Positions 11,473 to 23,575 are shown, numbered from the stretch's first letter. The stretch is DNA of 64,000 bases from Gigaspora rosea (GCA_003550325.1 QKWP01000001.1:1-64000), one strand, 5' to 3'. Numbers and translations: made by a program. Notes: generated by a model not told the origin, from the sequence alone.

Positions 11473-11996
11473 GGTGGCATCCATAAATAACATTATACAA
11501 GGGGGGTTGGACGAACGATAACGTTTTTCTCAATAAGTAGAGGGTCAAAAAATATAACGTAATTTTTTTAGAAAAAATTGGCTAAAAATTGATCCAGTGG
11601 TCCAAATTTAATGATTTTGGTACCATTCGATTCGTCTCGGTGAGAGGAGTCGAATGGTACCAATTAATTTCATTTGGATTACTGGATCAAATTTTATTGG
11701 CTAAATACTATTGGTTATTATGTTTTCTTATAAAATTACTAAAAAATCAATGATTTTTGCAAATAACTATTGATCCAGTGATCCAAATAAAATGATTTTG
11801 ATATCATTGGATTCGCCTCACTGAGACAAATCGAATAGTACCTAAATCATCCAAATGGGATCTCTGTGTCACAATATATTCAAGTTTTTGTAAAATTTTA
11901 TATATAAACATACGGATTTTGAAAAATTTTTTTATATAGTAGAGGGGGTCCAGCGCTACTATGAGGGGGTACATAACGTTATTTATGGATGCTCCC
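11473..11996. mobile_element. Harbinger-like MITE, 524 bp, in LINE copy 1
   Basis: Ends GGTGGCATCCATAAATAAC and (mirrored) GGGAGCATCCATAAATAAC, flanked by ATA on both sides (11470-11472, 11997-11999). LINE copy 2 has the uninterrupted site at about 53990-54005, which proves the ends. A 3-bp duplication and GG-starting ends fit PIF/Harbinger; this is inference. The interior has the palindrome GGTACCATTCGATTCGTCTC with its mirror. A second, more decayed copy lies at 61261-61755. Confidence 0.88.
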
Positions 11997-13053
11997 ATAT
12001 GAGTGATTCCCATTTTCCTATAGGTGGTTTTTGAAAGGTTGAAAGGGGTCTGGATAGTGATTCGTCAAGTGCAGTAACTTTGATTGGAGGGGATAGGTGT
12101 CGAAGCCCATCTATTATGTTGCTAATATTCGCGTGTATTTGAAGTTTGCAGTCTATTTGGAGGTTGCATATGAAGCGTTTATCAACAGTAAAGTAGCAGC
12201 GGGAGGTTTTTAATTTTTTGTTTTTTAGTTCGCATCCGGGACAGGGTTCAACAGATTTCATATCACTAGAAGTATTGTAGTGTCTGACTTTTAGTGTATC
12301 AGTATTTTGGTTAGATATTTTTGCGATTTCACCTCTAGAGGTAATTATCCATCCTTTCTTGTCAGTGGTCTATTTAGGAGAGCTGAAGGGGTTGAATTTT
12401 GTGATATTGAGTGTGGGAGTTGCATGAGAGGTAATAAGGTCTTGTATGAGTCAGAACCATTTCGGGATTCTTCCTCGAGGGATTTTCTTAATATTGTGGT
12501 AGAAGTTTTTCCATTCTATCAACTTTTGATTTCTAAAGTCCATAAATTGCTCGATGCAGGAAATCCCATGTGAGTTCAGGGTTTTTTTTAAGTGCGTGCA
12601 TTTGTGGTTGGAAAGGAGAATTGGGTTGATTGAGGTGCCTAGTAGGTTAGTTGTAATGGGCCAGTTATTTAGCGGTCTTAGGAATTTTATATTGAGTTTG
12701 TGTATTGCCCATAGGGCTTGGCAGGTATATGTGAGGTATTGTGAATGTGGAAAAGCAGGCCATTCTTCCAGAATAGATTCATTTGTATACACTGAGTTTT
12801 GAATTTGTTGAAGTCTTATCTTAAGATAGAACTTATTGAAATCCGAGTAGTTTAGGCCTTTTTGGAGGTTAGAGGTAAGGGTGGATAGTTGTGCTTGCGA
12901 TATGTTCGTGAGGGCGTAAATGTTTGTACAGTGTAAAAAGAAGTTTGGTAAGCTTCTAGCAATCTTCGCTTTCTGTCATACGATCTTGATTATTAATTGG
13001 TTTATCTGCTTTAGCTGTGAAAGATTCAGATACGAGGAAAAAATACGGTATTG

Positions 13054-13338
13054 GGGGTCGTCTAAAGCGGAGTAGAATCACGTGACAATTGGCCAATCAA
13101 CTTATCAAATTTTGATGATCTTTGGCGAAGCAAACAAAAAAGCGAAGCGAAAACCTTGAAAAATACAAAAAATGGCAGTCTAAACCTACCTTGGTGTTTT
13201 AATTAAAAATGTCGGGAAGGCAATTTTGCTTATATATTATAACCTAAAAATCTCTCTAACCCTAACTTAAGATGACTCTAACCCTAAAGTTAATTCAATA
13301 AAATATATTATAAGAATCTACTCCTCTTTAGACGTCCC
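13054..13338. mobile_element. MITE, 285 bp, with 8-bp duplication, in LINE copy 1
   Basis: Ends GGGGTCGTCTAAAGCGGAG and (mirrored) GGGACGTCTAAAGAGGAG, flanked by CGGTATTG on both sides (13046-13053, 13339-13346). LINE copy 2 has the empty site near 55043. The interior carries CTAACCCTAAC and CTCTAACCCTAAAG, telomere-like words. The related element 45264-45547 shares the GGGG..CTAAAG end. Confidence 0.85.
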
Positions 13339-16096
13339 CGGTATTGAAAGCAAGGTAGAATACATAATTGTATATATAGATAGCTTGTTTATCAGTTATG
13401 CGTGTGAGTTGGAATTTTTTCAGATTTGTAGTAATTTTAGCCATAATTAATTTTTGTATGTGGATGTGTGTTTTCCTGTTATAAACCATTCACCTAGGTA
13501 TTTCAAGAGAGTGTTGAGTGGTAGAGCGGTAATTATCATATTATTAAAATTGATATTGGATGTGGGGGTTGAGGAGTTGGAGATTAGAAATGTTTTTGTG
13601 GGGTTGACTTTGATGTTATTAAACTTGTAGAAGCTCGAGGCAGTGATCAAAATGTCCATTAGAGTTTGTTTATTAGAGGTGATCCAGAGGGAGTCGTCTA
13701 TGTAGGCCATGATGGAGGTGTGGATTTGTTTGGGAGGCTGGGATAGGATTGTGGATGAGTAGCCGGTGAAGCGTTTATGTATGGTAGTGATTAGTGGGTC
13801 GTAATATATTTTTCATAGTAGTGGTGAGAAAGTCTCGCCCTGGTCAATTCCATCTAGTACAGTGTATAGTGGGATGAAGCCTCGTTCTGTAATTACTTGA
13901 TTTGTGCGATTGGTTAGTAGATAGGTGAGAAGATCAATTATGTTTTGAGGAATCTTAATTCTGTCCCTAGTGTGTTGACATTGACGGAGTCAAATGCCTT
14001 GGACATGTCCTGGGAAAGGGCCCAAATTTCTTTGTTATTAGTAATAGCATCTTCTAGAATGTGTGCTAGTTGAGATACAGGTTGAATAGTCGATGGAAGG
14101 GGAATGCGGCAAAGTTTATTGGTAATAATATTTCATAGCGCATGATAATTTTGGTCATTCGGTTGTTTAGTATTTTAGTAAAAAATTTTTCTGGTGTGGT
14201 CAATAAGAGTAATGGGTCTAGTAGTATTGAGGTCATAGTTGTATTTTGGTTTTTTGAGTATAGGCCATACATTTGCTCAGAGCCATTGTTTAAGGTGTGG
14301 TTTAGTTTTAAGCAACTGTTAAAGATTTTTGAAGTATCTTTATTGTGGCAACAGGAAGGTGTTGTAAGACTTCATTTGGAATTGCTGAAGGTCCAGTAGC
14401 CTTATTTTTAGGTGCGCTATCGATTGTAGATTGGATTTTATTAAGAGAGATAGGGAAGAGTTAGTGGTTCATATATGGAGGGGTTTATGTTTGCTAAGGG
14501 GAGATAGGCTTCTTCCCAGTCCTTTTTCAATTCTTCGTTGGGCGGATTAGCCTTAGTCCAGTTCTCGAAATCTGTGTGTATGTGTTCTAGGACTTCCTGT
14601 TTTTCAGTTAATATTTGGTTGGTGAGAATTATTTTATCTGTTCTAACTGGGTCTGATCTGTGTTTTAGAATACTGTCTAACATTCTAGAAGTGTTATCTT
14701 TGAAGTCATTGTAATGATGATTAATATAGTAGTTATTTTATTATTTTGTTCTTGTAGTTTTTCCAAATTCCGGGTAGTCCAAATAGTATGTTTAATTTGC
14801 TTAAGTTGTTGGATCGTTTGCAGGAAGAGGGAGTCTAGGTCAACTGGTGTGAGAGGAGTGATTTCCGTGTTTGAAAGTTCAGCTGCTATAGAAAGTAATT
14901 TGTTACATCGATCGAGCGATTCAGGTGAGAGTTGTGTAGTCAGAAGTCTAAGATATTTGTTCATCGATTTTGGTGCAAGGTGTAAGTGGGTGGCTTTGAG
15001 AGATAGAGCATAAAAGTTCTTAAAGTCGTAAAGATGAAAGGGATAAGTTTATTCATAGTATTTTTGACCAGGGCTGTCCAAATGTTCCAACATTTGTCTA
15101 ATTCTTTCGCATCCTATTCTGTTTCCTGCCAGGGTAGTTCTTGTTTGATTCTTTTATCAATTTTTGCTACAAATTCTTCCCAGTCTTCAGTAATCATTTT
15201 TGTATACTGATATATTTTTCGTTTACGTTTTTTGTTTCGATAATTTTTTTGTTTTGTTATGTTGATTGCTAGGTGGTAGAGATAATGTTATGGTCACTTC
15301 TGGAGATATAACTGGCATCGGTGATTGTGGGTTTATCCATCTTCGTAATTATATCAGATTTATACCACAAGTCATCGATTTGACTAGTTGAGTTGAGTCC
15401 TTTCCACATAGGTGTTGTAATGTTATAAAATGATAAGAGGCTGGTGGCGTTGGCTGAGTTTAGGTTGTTGAAAAGCAGAAATTTCTTGTCTCTGAACTGA
15501 TTTGCGTTTAGGTCTCCTAGTAGGATTATATTCCAGTTCCTGTTTTTTGCTTCTAGAAACCAGGTGAAGATTTTTTCTTGTGTGTGTTTATTAAGGTGGG
15601 AATGATTTGAGCTTGATGGTAAATAGATAAAAATGATGCGGGTTTTGTTGGCAAGAAAATAGAAGTCTATGTATATGGCAGTGCCAGGTAGAGTGGGGAT
15701 ATCGTAAATATATGATTGTAGCTGGTTACAGATCATTAGTGCCGTGCCAAGACTGGAGTTCTTTTGTTTGGCGTGTACAGCTCAAAGTTAGAAGAATAAA
15801 AGAAGTATAAGGGATTAGTAAGGTTTAGGGTACTTGAGTCCATGAGCTTGGTCTCCATTAAGGATATGTTGTGTAAATTGGATTCAGCACAGTATTCGAT
15901 CCAACTTAGTGCTTTTTTTGGTCTTGTCAGTCCTCTGATGTTATGTTTAGCAATGTTTATTCCGTCCTCAATTAGAAGTGTTGGTTCATTTGTTATGGTG
16001 TGTGGTAGATTATGATCGAATATTGGTTTATTTGTTATAGCATGTAGTAGATTAGTATCGAGCGGTTGCGCTATCTTTTGAGTTTCAATGGTTTTT

Positions 16097-18427
16097 CTAG
16101 ATATCATCATAATCATATAAGTCCCATTCGGGTTTTAGTTGGTCAAGTAGTTCGAATAAATAGGGTGGGGTGGTACAGAAGTCAAAGTATTCACAGAGTA
16201 CATCTACAGTAGTGATCACTTTCTCATAGTCAGTTATTGGCAGATTGATAGATAAATCGGGTAGTGTATTGGCAATTGATTCTTTAAGTGATTAGAGGTC
16301 AGCGGTAATTTTGGTTTGTTATTAAGAGATTGGTGTTGTTCCTTTTTGGGGATTCTAATCCATGTCTGTGGTATTTGGCGGAAGAAGTAGAATTTCTGTA
16401 ATTTCCTAAAAGTTGATACTAATTCTCTAGGATCTGTGATAGGTATATTCTGTTTGATTTGTTGAATTTTTCTAAAGTCCCATGGGAGTTCAGGTTCTGC
16501 GTGAAATTAATTTCTGTATACTCAGTCGGGAGTGGTTTAGGAATATAGTTTTTGTCTTCCATTTCAGCGATGAATTTTTGTACCATAGGCAGGTCAGTGA
16601 GAGGAAAGGAATCTTTGTTTAGTTTTAGTTCTGATGACCTTTTAGATAAGTGTTGCCTCCGATAAATATAGTCATTGGGAAGTCTTTTAAAGTAATAATA
16701 TTCTTTTAGAATTTCAATATGTCATCTGAATTCAGTTTTGTTCTTGGCTACAAAGGGAAACAGGTGTCGGATTTCTTTATTTAGTTCTTGTGGAGTTACA
16801 GAAAGAAGTGGTTTAGTTTCAACTGCAAGTAAGTCAAAATATGAAGGTGGTAATTCTTTGAATATGTAGTAGTTACACAATTCCCTACAGTATTCTGAGA
16901 AGGAGCGAAGTTCTTTGTAATCAGTAATTGGAGAGTGGGTAGTTATTTCAGAGGTTAGGGTTGCAGGTTAAGCTGGTAACGGTATGCACGTGTGCAAAAA
17001 ATACGATTCAGGAAGGCGTTGGAAGGAAAAAATTAGACAGTGTGTGCATACTATTTGTTACGTGTTGTAATGGTCATCTATTGGTAATTGGAAGGGTAAG
17101 ATCATACGGATATCTTCTGGAATATCTTCTGGTTTATCAGAGAGAGGAGTAATTGCCTCATTAATAACACTATTTATAGTTATACGAGCTACCTCGAAGT
17201 TGACATGTTTTTCTAGTTTGCCAAAGCCCCACAGGTAGAACAACCAGCTAGTAATTTCATGACCATTTAGTTCAAGAAAGTCTAGATTTTTCAAGTAGTC
17301 AATTGCAATCTTTTGACGAAGGCCGAAAAAAATTTGGTCATAGTTGGTTTTGTTGGTTATAGATATATTGTGTAGTCTTTTATATTGGTCTGTAGTCTTG
17401 CTCAAAGGTGTGGTAAATTCAATTTGATGGGGCTCGAGCTGCAGTTGTCCTGGTAAAAGAACGGAAGCATGCATTATCCTTAAGGTGAATTTTCGCATTA
17501 ATAGCTGTGAGAATTCAGATATCAGTTTGTATAGTGTCCAATTTGTATCTCGTAAATTCTATGAGATTCTCCTTAGAAGGTAGGATCTTTGTAATTTTAT
17601 CTATGCTCCAGATTTCTTCGTCAAAGTTATCTAGTCTTCGGGCTTGCCTTTGGTTTTGTAATTTGTTCTGCACTTGCTCTTTCCATTCATTTAGGCTTCC
17701 TCAGTCGGTTTTCTGGTTAGTAAAAGAAACTTTTTTTTCGATGCTACCGCACTGTAGGTGAGTCTAGGGGTTGTATTTGGTTCTAGTTTTTGCATGTCGT
17801 TTGCCTTCGAAGATGTTGTTTCTAGGTGGTCCGATTCAATAGTAGAGTCCGAAACAATTTCCATGTCTATGTCCTGCTGTTTATTCGTGGGGTCAGCCGG
17901 TGGGCGTCGTTTGTTGATTTCAATGGTATCGATATCGAAGTTGAAGAAGTCTTTTTAGTGAATATATGGTGAGGTGGATTGTTCTGTGAGGTTATTGAGG
18001 TCATTACACCGATTGAGGTCGTATTTGGTTCCGGTTGTTGGCTTGGGGCCTATGGTCCCACAGTCGGTTGATCGATTTGGGTTCTTGTTGTGGCCTTGTG
18101 ACACACATAGGTATTATCATGGAAAAAGGTGATGGGTACTGATATGGGTCCTGGGAAATTTGTAGGGTTTGTTTTGGTCGGAGGATGAACTGACGTCATA
18201 GATGAATTTTTCGGGGTCAACAAGGATTCCCAAAAAATATCTGAATTTTCCTCAACACTTTTATTAGGAGGTAGGGTTCCTGGCCATACTGCACAGAGTG
18301 AGGTCTCAGCTTTTGATTTTTTTGTTGCTTGTTCCGTGTTGTAGTCATCTATTTCCATAGAAGTATGGGTGTCATTCTCTTCTTGTGTATCCATGTTGGT
18401 GGTACTAGGATCTTGTGTTGTCGACAT
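16097..18427 (-). pseudogene. LINE copy 1 ORF1 (gag-like, nucleic-acid binding presumed)
   Basis: The start MSTTQDPSTTNMDTQEEND at 18427 is conserved in copy 2 (60134). An acidic, Ser/Thr-rich N-terminus is followed by blocks readable in both copies, such as RLDNFDEEIWSI and ENLIEF.RYKLDTI, and by a C-terminus FELLDQLKPEWDLYDYDDI just before the TAG at 16099-16097. About 770 codons if unbroken. I see no zinc knuckle or RRM by eye, so the RNA-chaperone role is inferred from its place upstream of ORF2. Frameshifts and stops are scattered through the middle part. Confidence 0.75.
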
Positions 18428-18654
18428 AGTCGGCAACGGTTTTATAGCAGGAGATAGCATACAGGTGGTTCGACTTCGACTTCGCTTTATATTGAACGTT
18501 GTGAAGAGAAGCCCAAACAATTTCTGTCTAGTTAATACTTAAGTAAGCTTTAGTTATTATGCGTAGTTTACTCTTTTCATGATAAATTTTCCCCGTTTGT
18601 TGTGTTTTGCGATTTTCTGGGGTGTACAGGAAAGAGTTTGTTTTTAATGCATCT

Positions 18655-18732
18655 AAAGAGAATTAAAATGTGATTTTATTTTGTACAAAGTGAATGAAAT
18701 GTTTTAAATAGATTTAATTTAATTAATAATAG
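18655..18732 (-). pseudogene. Upstream piece of the old LINE relic (RNase H block)
   Basis: Minus-strand reading KIKSHFNSLYNQAD is formed across the LINE copy 1 target site (bases from here and from 10355 leftwards) and fits the K..H....N..AD pattern of RNase H. The relic is cut off at about 18733 by the foldback that begins there. Confidence 0.6.
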
Positions 18733-20060
18733 ATATAAGATAATGAGACCTATTCTTAGAAATGACTTTATTGTTAGAAATTTTTTATTTTTTGTCACAA
18801 TACACTATAAAAACAAATTTTTTCAAACAAGTCATATGAATACAAATATATAAGTTAGAATATATCATGTTGCATAAAATTAGCCATTTGCATAATCATA
18901 AAACTATATTTATCACTCTAGTAACTTTTGAAGACATATTGGCTAATTTACAAATTTAATAATAAATTTTGATCTACTAGTCTGTTTTAGATGATTTTAC
19001 TACCAAAATGTTCATCTCAATGAGATGATTCTAAAAAGCCCAAAATTGTTAAAATTCGATCATATGATCTCAAAATTATCATGATTTTGTAAAATGGGCA
19101 GTGCAAAAAGATTTGTACCTCAAATAGCTCTGATTAAAATATTTTTTGTACAAATTAATTTTTAATTTCTTTAATTTAATATACTTATTAGGTTACCAGA
19201 TTAATAAAAATAAAATTATTTTGATTATTTTATTGATAAAATAAAAAAATTTATCAATAGTAACTCTTTTTTGCTTTTTTTACTATATAATTTACTATAG
19301 TAATTTATATATATGCATATATAGTAAAAAAAAATCAAATTATCTCACTTTAAAACTTAATTTCTTCACAACCAGTAATTCAATTTTGCTCAAATTTTAA
19401 CCATATCTTTATCATATACATATTAATGCACTTGCGAAGTACAAGCTCATAAAACTGCATATTGGTTGTGAAATTATTTAAATATCTTTTTTTTTAAAAA
19501 AAGATTTTTGGTTTTTTTTCAAATATAGTAAATTGTATATGCTTAATTATTAAAATAAAACAATATTAAAACAATAAAAATAATATAATAAGTTAGATTG
19601 AAATCTATCTTATTTGATACTAAAAAATTTTAATAATTAATCAAGTAAAAAAAATTTTTTCCTTAGTGTCAAAATTATGAAATTTTTTGAGGTACAAATC
19701 TTTCTGCACCAGCCCATATTTTATTAGTAAATTTTAAATTACTATGTAAATATCTTTGATACCAAATAACTTTTGTTCTACTGGTCCATTTTGAATAATT
19801 TTACTATCAAAATACTCATCTAATCAAGAAAAGCATTTTGATATAAAATCATCCAAAACAGATTAGTAGAACAAAAGTTATTTGTAGCAAAGATATTTAC
19901 ATAGTAAGTTAAAATTTACTAATAAAATAGTACAAAATCATAATGATCTTGGGATCCTGTAATCAGATTTTAATAATTTTGGACTTTCTAGAATCATCTT
20001 ATTTGGACAAACATTTTGGTATAAAACAGATTAGTAGATCAAAACTTATTATCAAATTTT
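18733..20060. mobile_element. Foldback element of the CCTATTCTTAGAAA family, with nested MITE
   Basis: The left end (TAATGAGACCTATTCTTAGA) matches the left end of the 45612-48055 element. Inner arms are mirrored: 18962-19095 against 19917-20050, each with the words TACCAAAATG and AGAATCATCT and the block CAAAATCAT..TGAT. A second palindrome at 19740-19900 lies between. The right terminus is not found, so the element is decayed or truncated on that side. Noncoding. Confidence 0.6.
19096..19715. mobile_element. MITE, 620 bp, ends GGGCAGTGCAAAAAGATTTG
   Basis: The left end is mirrored at the right (CAAATCTTTCTGCACCAGCCC-like), with the mirror running on through GTACCTCAAA. AT flanks both sides. 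It splits the palindromic arms of the surrounding foldback. The interior is AT-rich with a poly(T)/poly(A) hairpin near 19490. Noncoding. Confidence 0.75.
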
Positions 20061-20269
20061 GTAAATTAGCTTATATAAAATACAAGATAAAGTAAATATT
20101 AAACAACAAAAACTTTAAGAAATAAGAGCAAAAAAGAACAGAGAGTAGCAAAAAAAACAAAAAAAGAAAAAAAAACCATAAAAAATAATAATATAAAAAA
20201 TTTTTAAATTTCTAAATTTTTTTAAAATAGTGTTAGTGGTGGAAATAGATATCACTTGAAAACATGTAA

Positions 20270-20745
20270 CATTGATTTTTGGCAGAGTGTTTGTAAAGGT
20301 ACTGTGATCATCTGCTAAAAAACTGGTTTCTGCGCACAGCCTGCCAATTGAATAAATTTATCTAAATTAGAAAGAACATTAAATGCAAGATCAAATAAAT
20401 ATTCGAAATGATATGATTCTGATCTTTGGTGAAAAAAATTGTAAGATAAAAGATAAAAGTTTGAAAATCCAATTAGAAGTAGAATAGTATAAAAAAATCA
20501 TGTACTGTATGCTTCAATAATATGAGAATCAGATAGAAAATTGATAAATAAAATAATTATAAACTGATCTTAGTTTCTTTGTTTCTCATTAATAAAAACC
20601 TGTTTCATGAACTCACTCTATACCTAATAGTCTTAGTCTTGCCAAATTGTACCGCCTCTTACATTGGGAATATTGTAAAGTGTTTCTTCTGGTCTTGTAG
20701 TTGATAGTTGTTCATTTCATGATGCCAGCCCAAATTTCCATCTTC
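20270..20745. repeat. Dispersed repeat R, copy 1
   Basis: About 480 bp that match 37915-38395 in the same orientation with few differences (for example the shared words TATTCGAAATGATATGATTC and GATCTTTGGTGAAAAAAATT). No open frame survives and no terminal repeats are visible. It may be the end of an unrecognised transposon. Confidence 0.8.
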
Positions 20746-21072
20746 AACAATTTGGTGGTGACTGTAAGATTTGATACTAATATTTTCCAGTTCATTTGAA
20801 TATTGGAGAACTTGTATTTTGACAAGTGGAAATTTTGTAATAGTTTTTCTTTTGTTTTTTTTTTAGTTGTTATTTATTCTTATTTTTGTTTTAAGGCATT
20901 GATTGAATAGTGTGCATATTTTTTTGTTTTTTTTGTGAATTTGTTTGAACCCAAACTGACGAACTGTGGCCATCTTGCTTTTTTTTGTAAATTTTTGAGT
21001 ACACTATAAATTTGTCTTTACAAAACTAAGTTCTAAAAAAGAAAATGTATCTATATATGATATTGTTATTCT
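20746..21072. other. No gene seen
   Basis: T-rich DNA continuing repeat R, then a short GC-richer word (ACTGACGAACTGTGGCC) near 20957. Nothing assignable. Confidence 0.35.
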
Positions 21073-21080
21073 ATATCTAC

Positions 21081-21365
21081 TAGGGTTCCTCAAATTCAAA
21101 TCAAATCAAATATTGGATCAATTTGAATTTGATCAAATCAAATTAACCCTGATTTGAATTTGATTTGATTCAAATATTTGAATTTGAATTTGATTTAAAT
21201 TTGAATTTTTAATAGTAATTTTCAAATCGAATCAAATATTTGTCAAATCAAATCAAATTTGGGCATATTTGAATTTGATCAAATCAAATATAGTCAAATT
21301 TGAATTTGAATTTGATCAAATATTTGATTCAAATATTTAAAGATAAATCAAATTGCGGAACTCTA
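21081..21365. mobile_element. hAT-type MITE made of TCAAAT/ATTTGA words
   Basis: The perfect 8-bp duplication ATATCTAC (21073-21080, 21366-21373) flanks ends TAGGGTTCC and (mirrored) TAGAGTTCC. Nearly the whole interior consists of TCAAATCAAAT and its complement ATTTGAATTTGA, so it can fold in many registers. Noncoding. Confidence 0.88.
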
Positions 21366-21373
21366 ATATCTAC

Positions 21374-21949
21374 TTCTTCAAAGATATTAGGCAACTAGAG
21401 CGATCTTAGACAGTGAATACTTTGTATAACCTTACTTTGTTACTGTGATATATCTAAGTCGATATGGCATTTTTAATAAAACTTAACAAAGAAGATTTAA
21501 TCAATTTGCAATTATGAAAGAGGCTATAATTAAAAGTATATGAGGATACTAGTTATTGTTTAATTAAATAATAAATGTTTGTATTTATTAGTGAAAGAGT
21601 ATGAAGACTCGATGTTGAACTTGGAATCCACATTAGCCGCTTTTATACTTTTGGAAATTTTACAAATAATATCTACTATATATATAATATAACAACTACT
21701 ATTAATAAAATATATAGTATATGTAATATATATCATAAATAATATATATGATGGATGGGGTATTGTGGGCCAGTTAAAGTTTCAACCAATAAAACTTTTT
21801 AATAAACAAATAAATTTTTATACAATTTTTATTATTTGAACTATGCTTAATAAAAAATAAATTTCTGTAAAAAATTTTTTAAAGCATATATAGTTTTAGA
21901 TATAAATATTTAGTACACAAAAATAGAATATAAAAACTAAATTTCAGAG
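21374..21949. other. AT-rich DNA, no gene seen
   Basis: Contains two direct copies of a GGTATTGTGG(G/A)CCAG word (near 21759 and 21958) and a TATA-rich microsatellite at 21665-21740. Confidence 0.4.
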
Positions 21950-22262
21950 GAGAGAGTGGTATTGTGGACCAGTCCGTTTTAGATAATTTTACTACCAAAA
22001 TGACTGTTTCAGTGAGACAATTCTAACAAGCACAAAATTATTAACATCCAATCACAGGATCCCAAAATAATTAAAGGTTTATATGTAAAAATTTGCAAAT
22101 TTACTGATATAATTTTATAAAATAAGATAAATCCATATCGATCTTAGGATCCCGTGATTGGATTTTGATGATTTTGTTCTTTTTAGAATCATCTTATTGA
22201 GATGGTCATTTTGGTAGTAAAATCATCCAAAACAGACTAGTAGATCAAAAGTTATTAAGCTA
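21950..22262. repeat. Palindromic core module, about 310 bp
   Basis: Two mirrored arms around about 22110. Each arm has CCAAAATGACTGTTTCAGTG-type sequence, a CACAGGATCC(C) word and the outer phrase GACTAGTAGATCAAAAGTTA. This module recurs in the window near 18962, 19740, 38755, 38950, 40230, 40770, 45845 and 47655. Confidence 0.7.
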
Positions 22263-22289
22263 ATCAGATTGCAGATCCTATATTAATTG

Positions 22290-22400
22290 TTAATTGGTTC
22301 TGATCTCATCATCCAGTAATCATATCAGATGATCTATAGCTTGTTAGAACTATCTCGATAAGCTGAATCGAATGGTAGTAGTTTCATTCAATTTGGATCA
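22290..22400. repeat. Short palindromic module
   Basis: A variant of the module with core AACTATCTCGATAAGCTGAATC, flanked by mirrored ATCATCCAGTAATCATATC and GATCAGTGGATCATAAG words. Confidence 0.5.
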
Positions 22401-22546
22401 GTGGATCATAAGCTATGATTACTTGTGTGTTTTTCTATAGGTCAACAATATATATTTGTTGCTAATATTTCAACAACTCTAAAGATAAGTTAACACTCAA
22501 ACAAAAAAGACCTAAGTAATGCAAGTCCAGCTGGACCAAGCAACTA

Positions 22547-22853
22547 CTGTATTTGTCTAAAAATAAGCTATCCTTTTGGCCAAAAGTTATACAAAAAATC
22601 ATGGGTGTAGCTTATTTTCAAATTGTTGAATTTTTCAAAAATTGAAAAACGTATAATAAAAAATTGTTCAAATGCCATAAAATTTTTACTGTAGGTATAC
22701 TTCATTGTGCTGAACAACTTTACTTAATCAAACTTTTGAAGTTTATATAGTAAAAAAGTTTTATATATAGTAACTATTAACGATTTCTTAAAAATTTTTT
22801 TAAAAATCTGGGGTAGCTTCTTTTGAAGGTAGCTTATTTTCGAAAACCTACGG
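22547..22853. mobile_element. TA-flanked MITE, ends CTGTATTTGTCTAAAAATAA
   Basis: TA on both sides (22545-22546, 22854-22855). The right end mirrors the left (TTATTTTCGAAAACCTACGG), and AAAATAAGCTA is the inner part of both ends. A second copy is at 61943-62253. TA duplication and CCGTA-type ends fit Tc1/mariner-type elements. Noncoding. Confidence 0.82.
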
Positions 22854-22924
22854 TAGACAAAGCTGCTAAGAAAAATCTAGGTGTACCTATTGTAAAAATA
22901 AAACCATAATGTTAATAGTATCTA

Positions 22925-23575
22925 CAAGTGACCTATCTGAATGAAACGTGCAACACCTTTTTTGTAGCTTTTACCGAAAAGCAAACTGCAGAAGCTCAAA
23001 AAATCATCAACAAAGCCTTTAGAAATTATGAGCTTGATGCTAAACAAATTCTCCAAGACTTGAAATTTATAGTAAAAATCTTAGAAGAGATAATACGAGA
23101 GAAAGAAATAGTCATATTTGTGAAATATTCATCTTCTGCACCTTGTAGAGTTATTGTGCCAAAAGTTCCCCCAAAGCATATTGGTTCAAAAGATAAGGAA
23201 GCTGATTTGGATCAACTTCTTTGAAATCTTGCTGCTAAATGTGAAGCTTTTGCATGAAAGTATGTCCCAAAAAATAAGTTCTTTGAAAAGTTCAAAATAA
23301 AATTAGTACTAAAAAGAATGAAAAAGTAGAATTTGAAGTTGCAAGGGATAAATATGAAAACAAAAAGAGAAAAAGAATGAAAGAAGAAAACAAAACTCAC
23401 AAAGTCATTGAAAAATCTGCTGAAATAGGACATGTAATGAAGTGTTTGGACTTAGATTTGAAAACAGCATAGAAGTTGAAAAAGAAGCTTTAATTGATTG
23501 TCAAGAGTCGATTGAGATGAACGAGAATAGAAGAGCAAAATTGGACCCAAATGAGGAAATCGCTAACAATTACTT
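22925..23575 (+). pseudogene. Coding relic, unknown function
   Basis: A readable plus-strand stretch of about 100 residues has no ATG (only GTG at 22928) and begins after an AG, so it looks like an internal exon. It reads FTEKQTAEAQKIINKAF..., then VIVPKVPPKHIGSKDKEADL. After two in-frame TGA codons (23222-23224 and about 23255) a lysine/glutamate-rich part follows (YENKKRKRMKEENK), then a shift of frame to KLDPNEEIANNYFTDI. High charge and helical heptads suggest a coiled coil. I do not recognise the family. It runs straight into the CGACAA-type array. Confidence 0.5.

Larger units (their letters stand above)
10423..16116 (-). pseudogene. LINE copy 1 ORF2: endonuclease and reverse transcriptase
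   Basis: The ORF2 polyprotein nicks target DNA and copies the LINE RNA. Order on the minus strand: start at 16116 (or nearby ATGs at 16110/16107). Endonuclease motifs follow: KHNIRGLTRPKKALSWIEY, ME(T)K, LLGDLNANQ and SRSDHN (about 15950-15290). Then comes a helical linker (14960-14440). Reverse-transcriptase motifs are DMSKAFDSV (about 13990, motif A), GIDQGETFSPLL (about 13850, motif B) and MAYIDDSLWI (13710, catalytic motif C). A C-terminal cysteine/histidine region ends at the TAG at 10425-10423. After removing the two MITEs the frame would code for roughly 1,600 residues. Multiple frameshifts and stops break it, including a TGA in place of a probable Trp just after motif B. Its start overlaps the end of ORF1. 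Confidence 0.88.
10369..18654 (-). mobile_element. LINE copy 1 (non-LTR retrotransposon), complete at both ends
   Basis: An 8.3-kb minus-strand LINE with a 31-base poly(A) tail (T run 10369-10399), a 13-bp target duplication, a 5' leader of about 230 bp, ORF1 and ORF2. Two MITEs (11473-11996, 13054-13338) inserted later; without them the element is about 7.5 kb. It shares its whole length with LINE copy 2 (52226-60360), at an identity I judge by eye as roughly 90%. Both open frames have several stops and frameshifts, so this copy cannot be autonomous. The family has an apurinic-type endonuclease and a reverse transcriptase. I do not assign a clade. Confidence 0.93.

Noticed and set aside
11128-17958. 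Plus-strand open frames across LINE copy 1 (and likewise in copy 2)
   Set aside because: They are antisense shadows of ORF1 and ORF2. The motifs (GDLNAN, FDSV, YIDD, SDH) are all on the minus strand.
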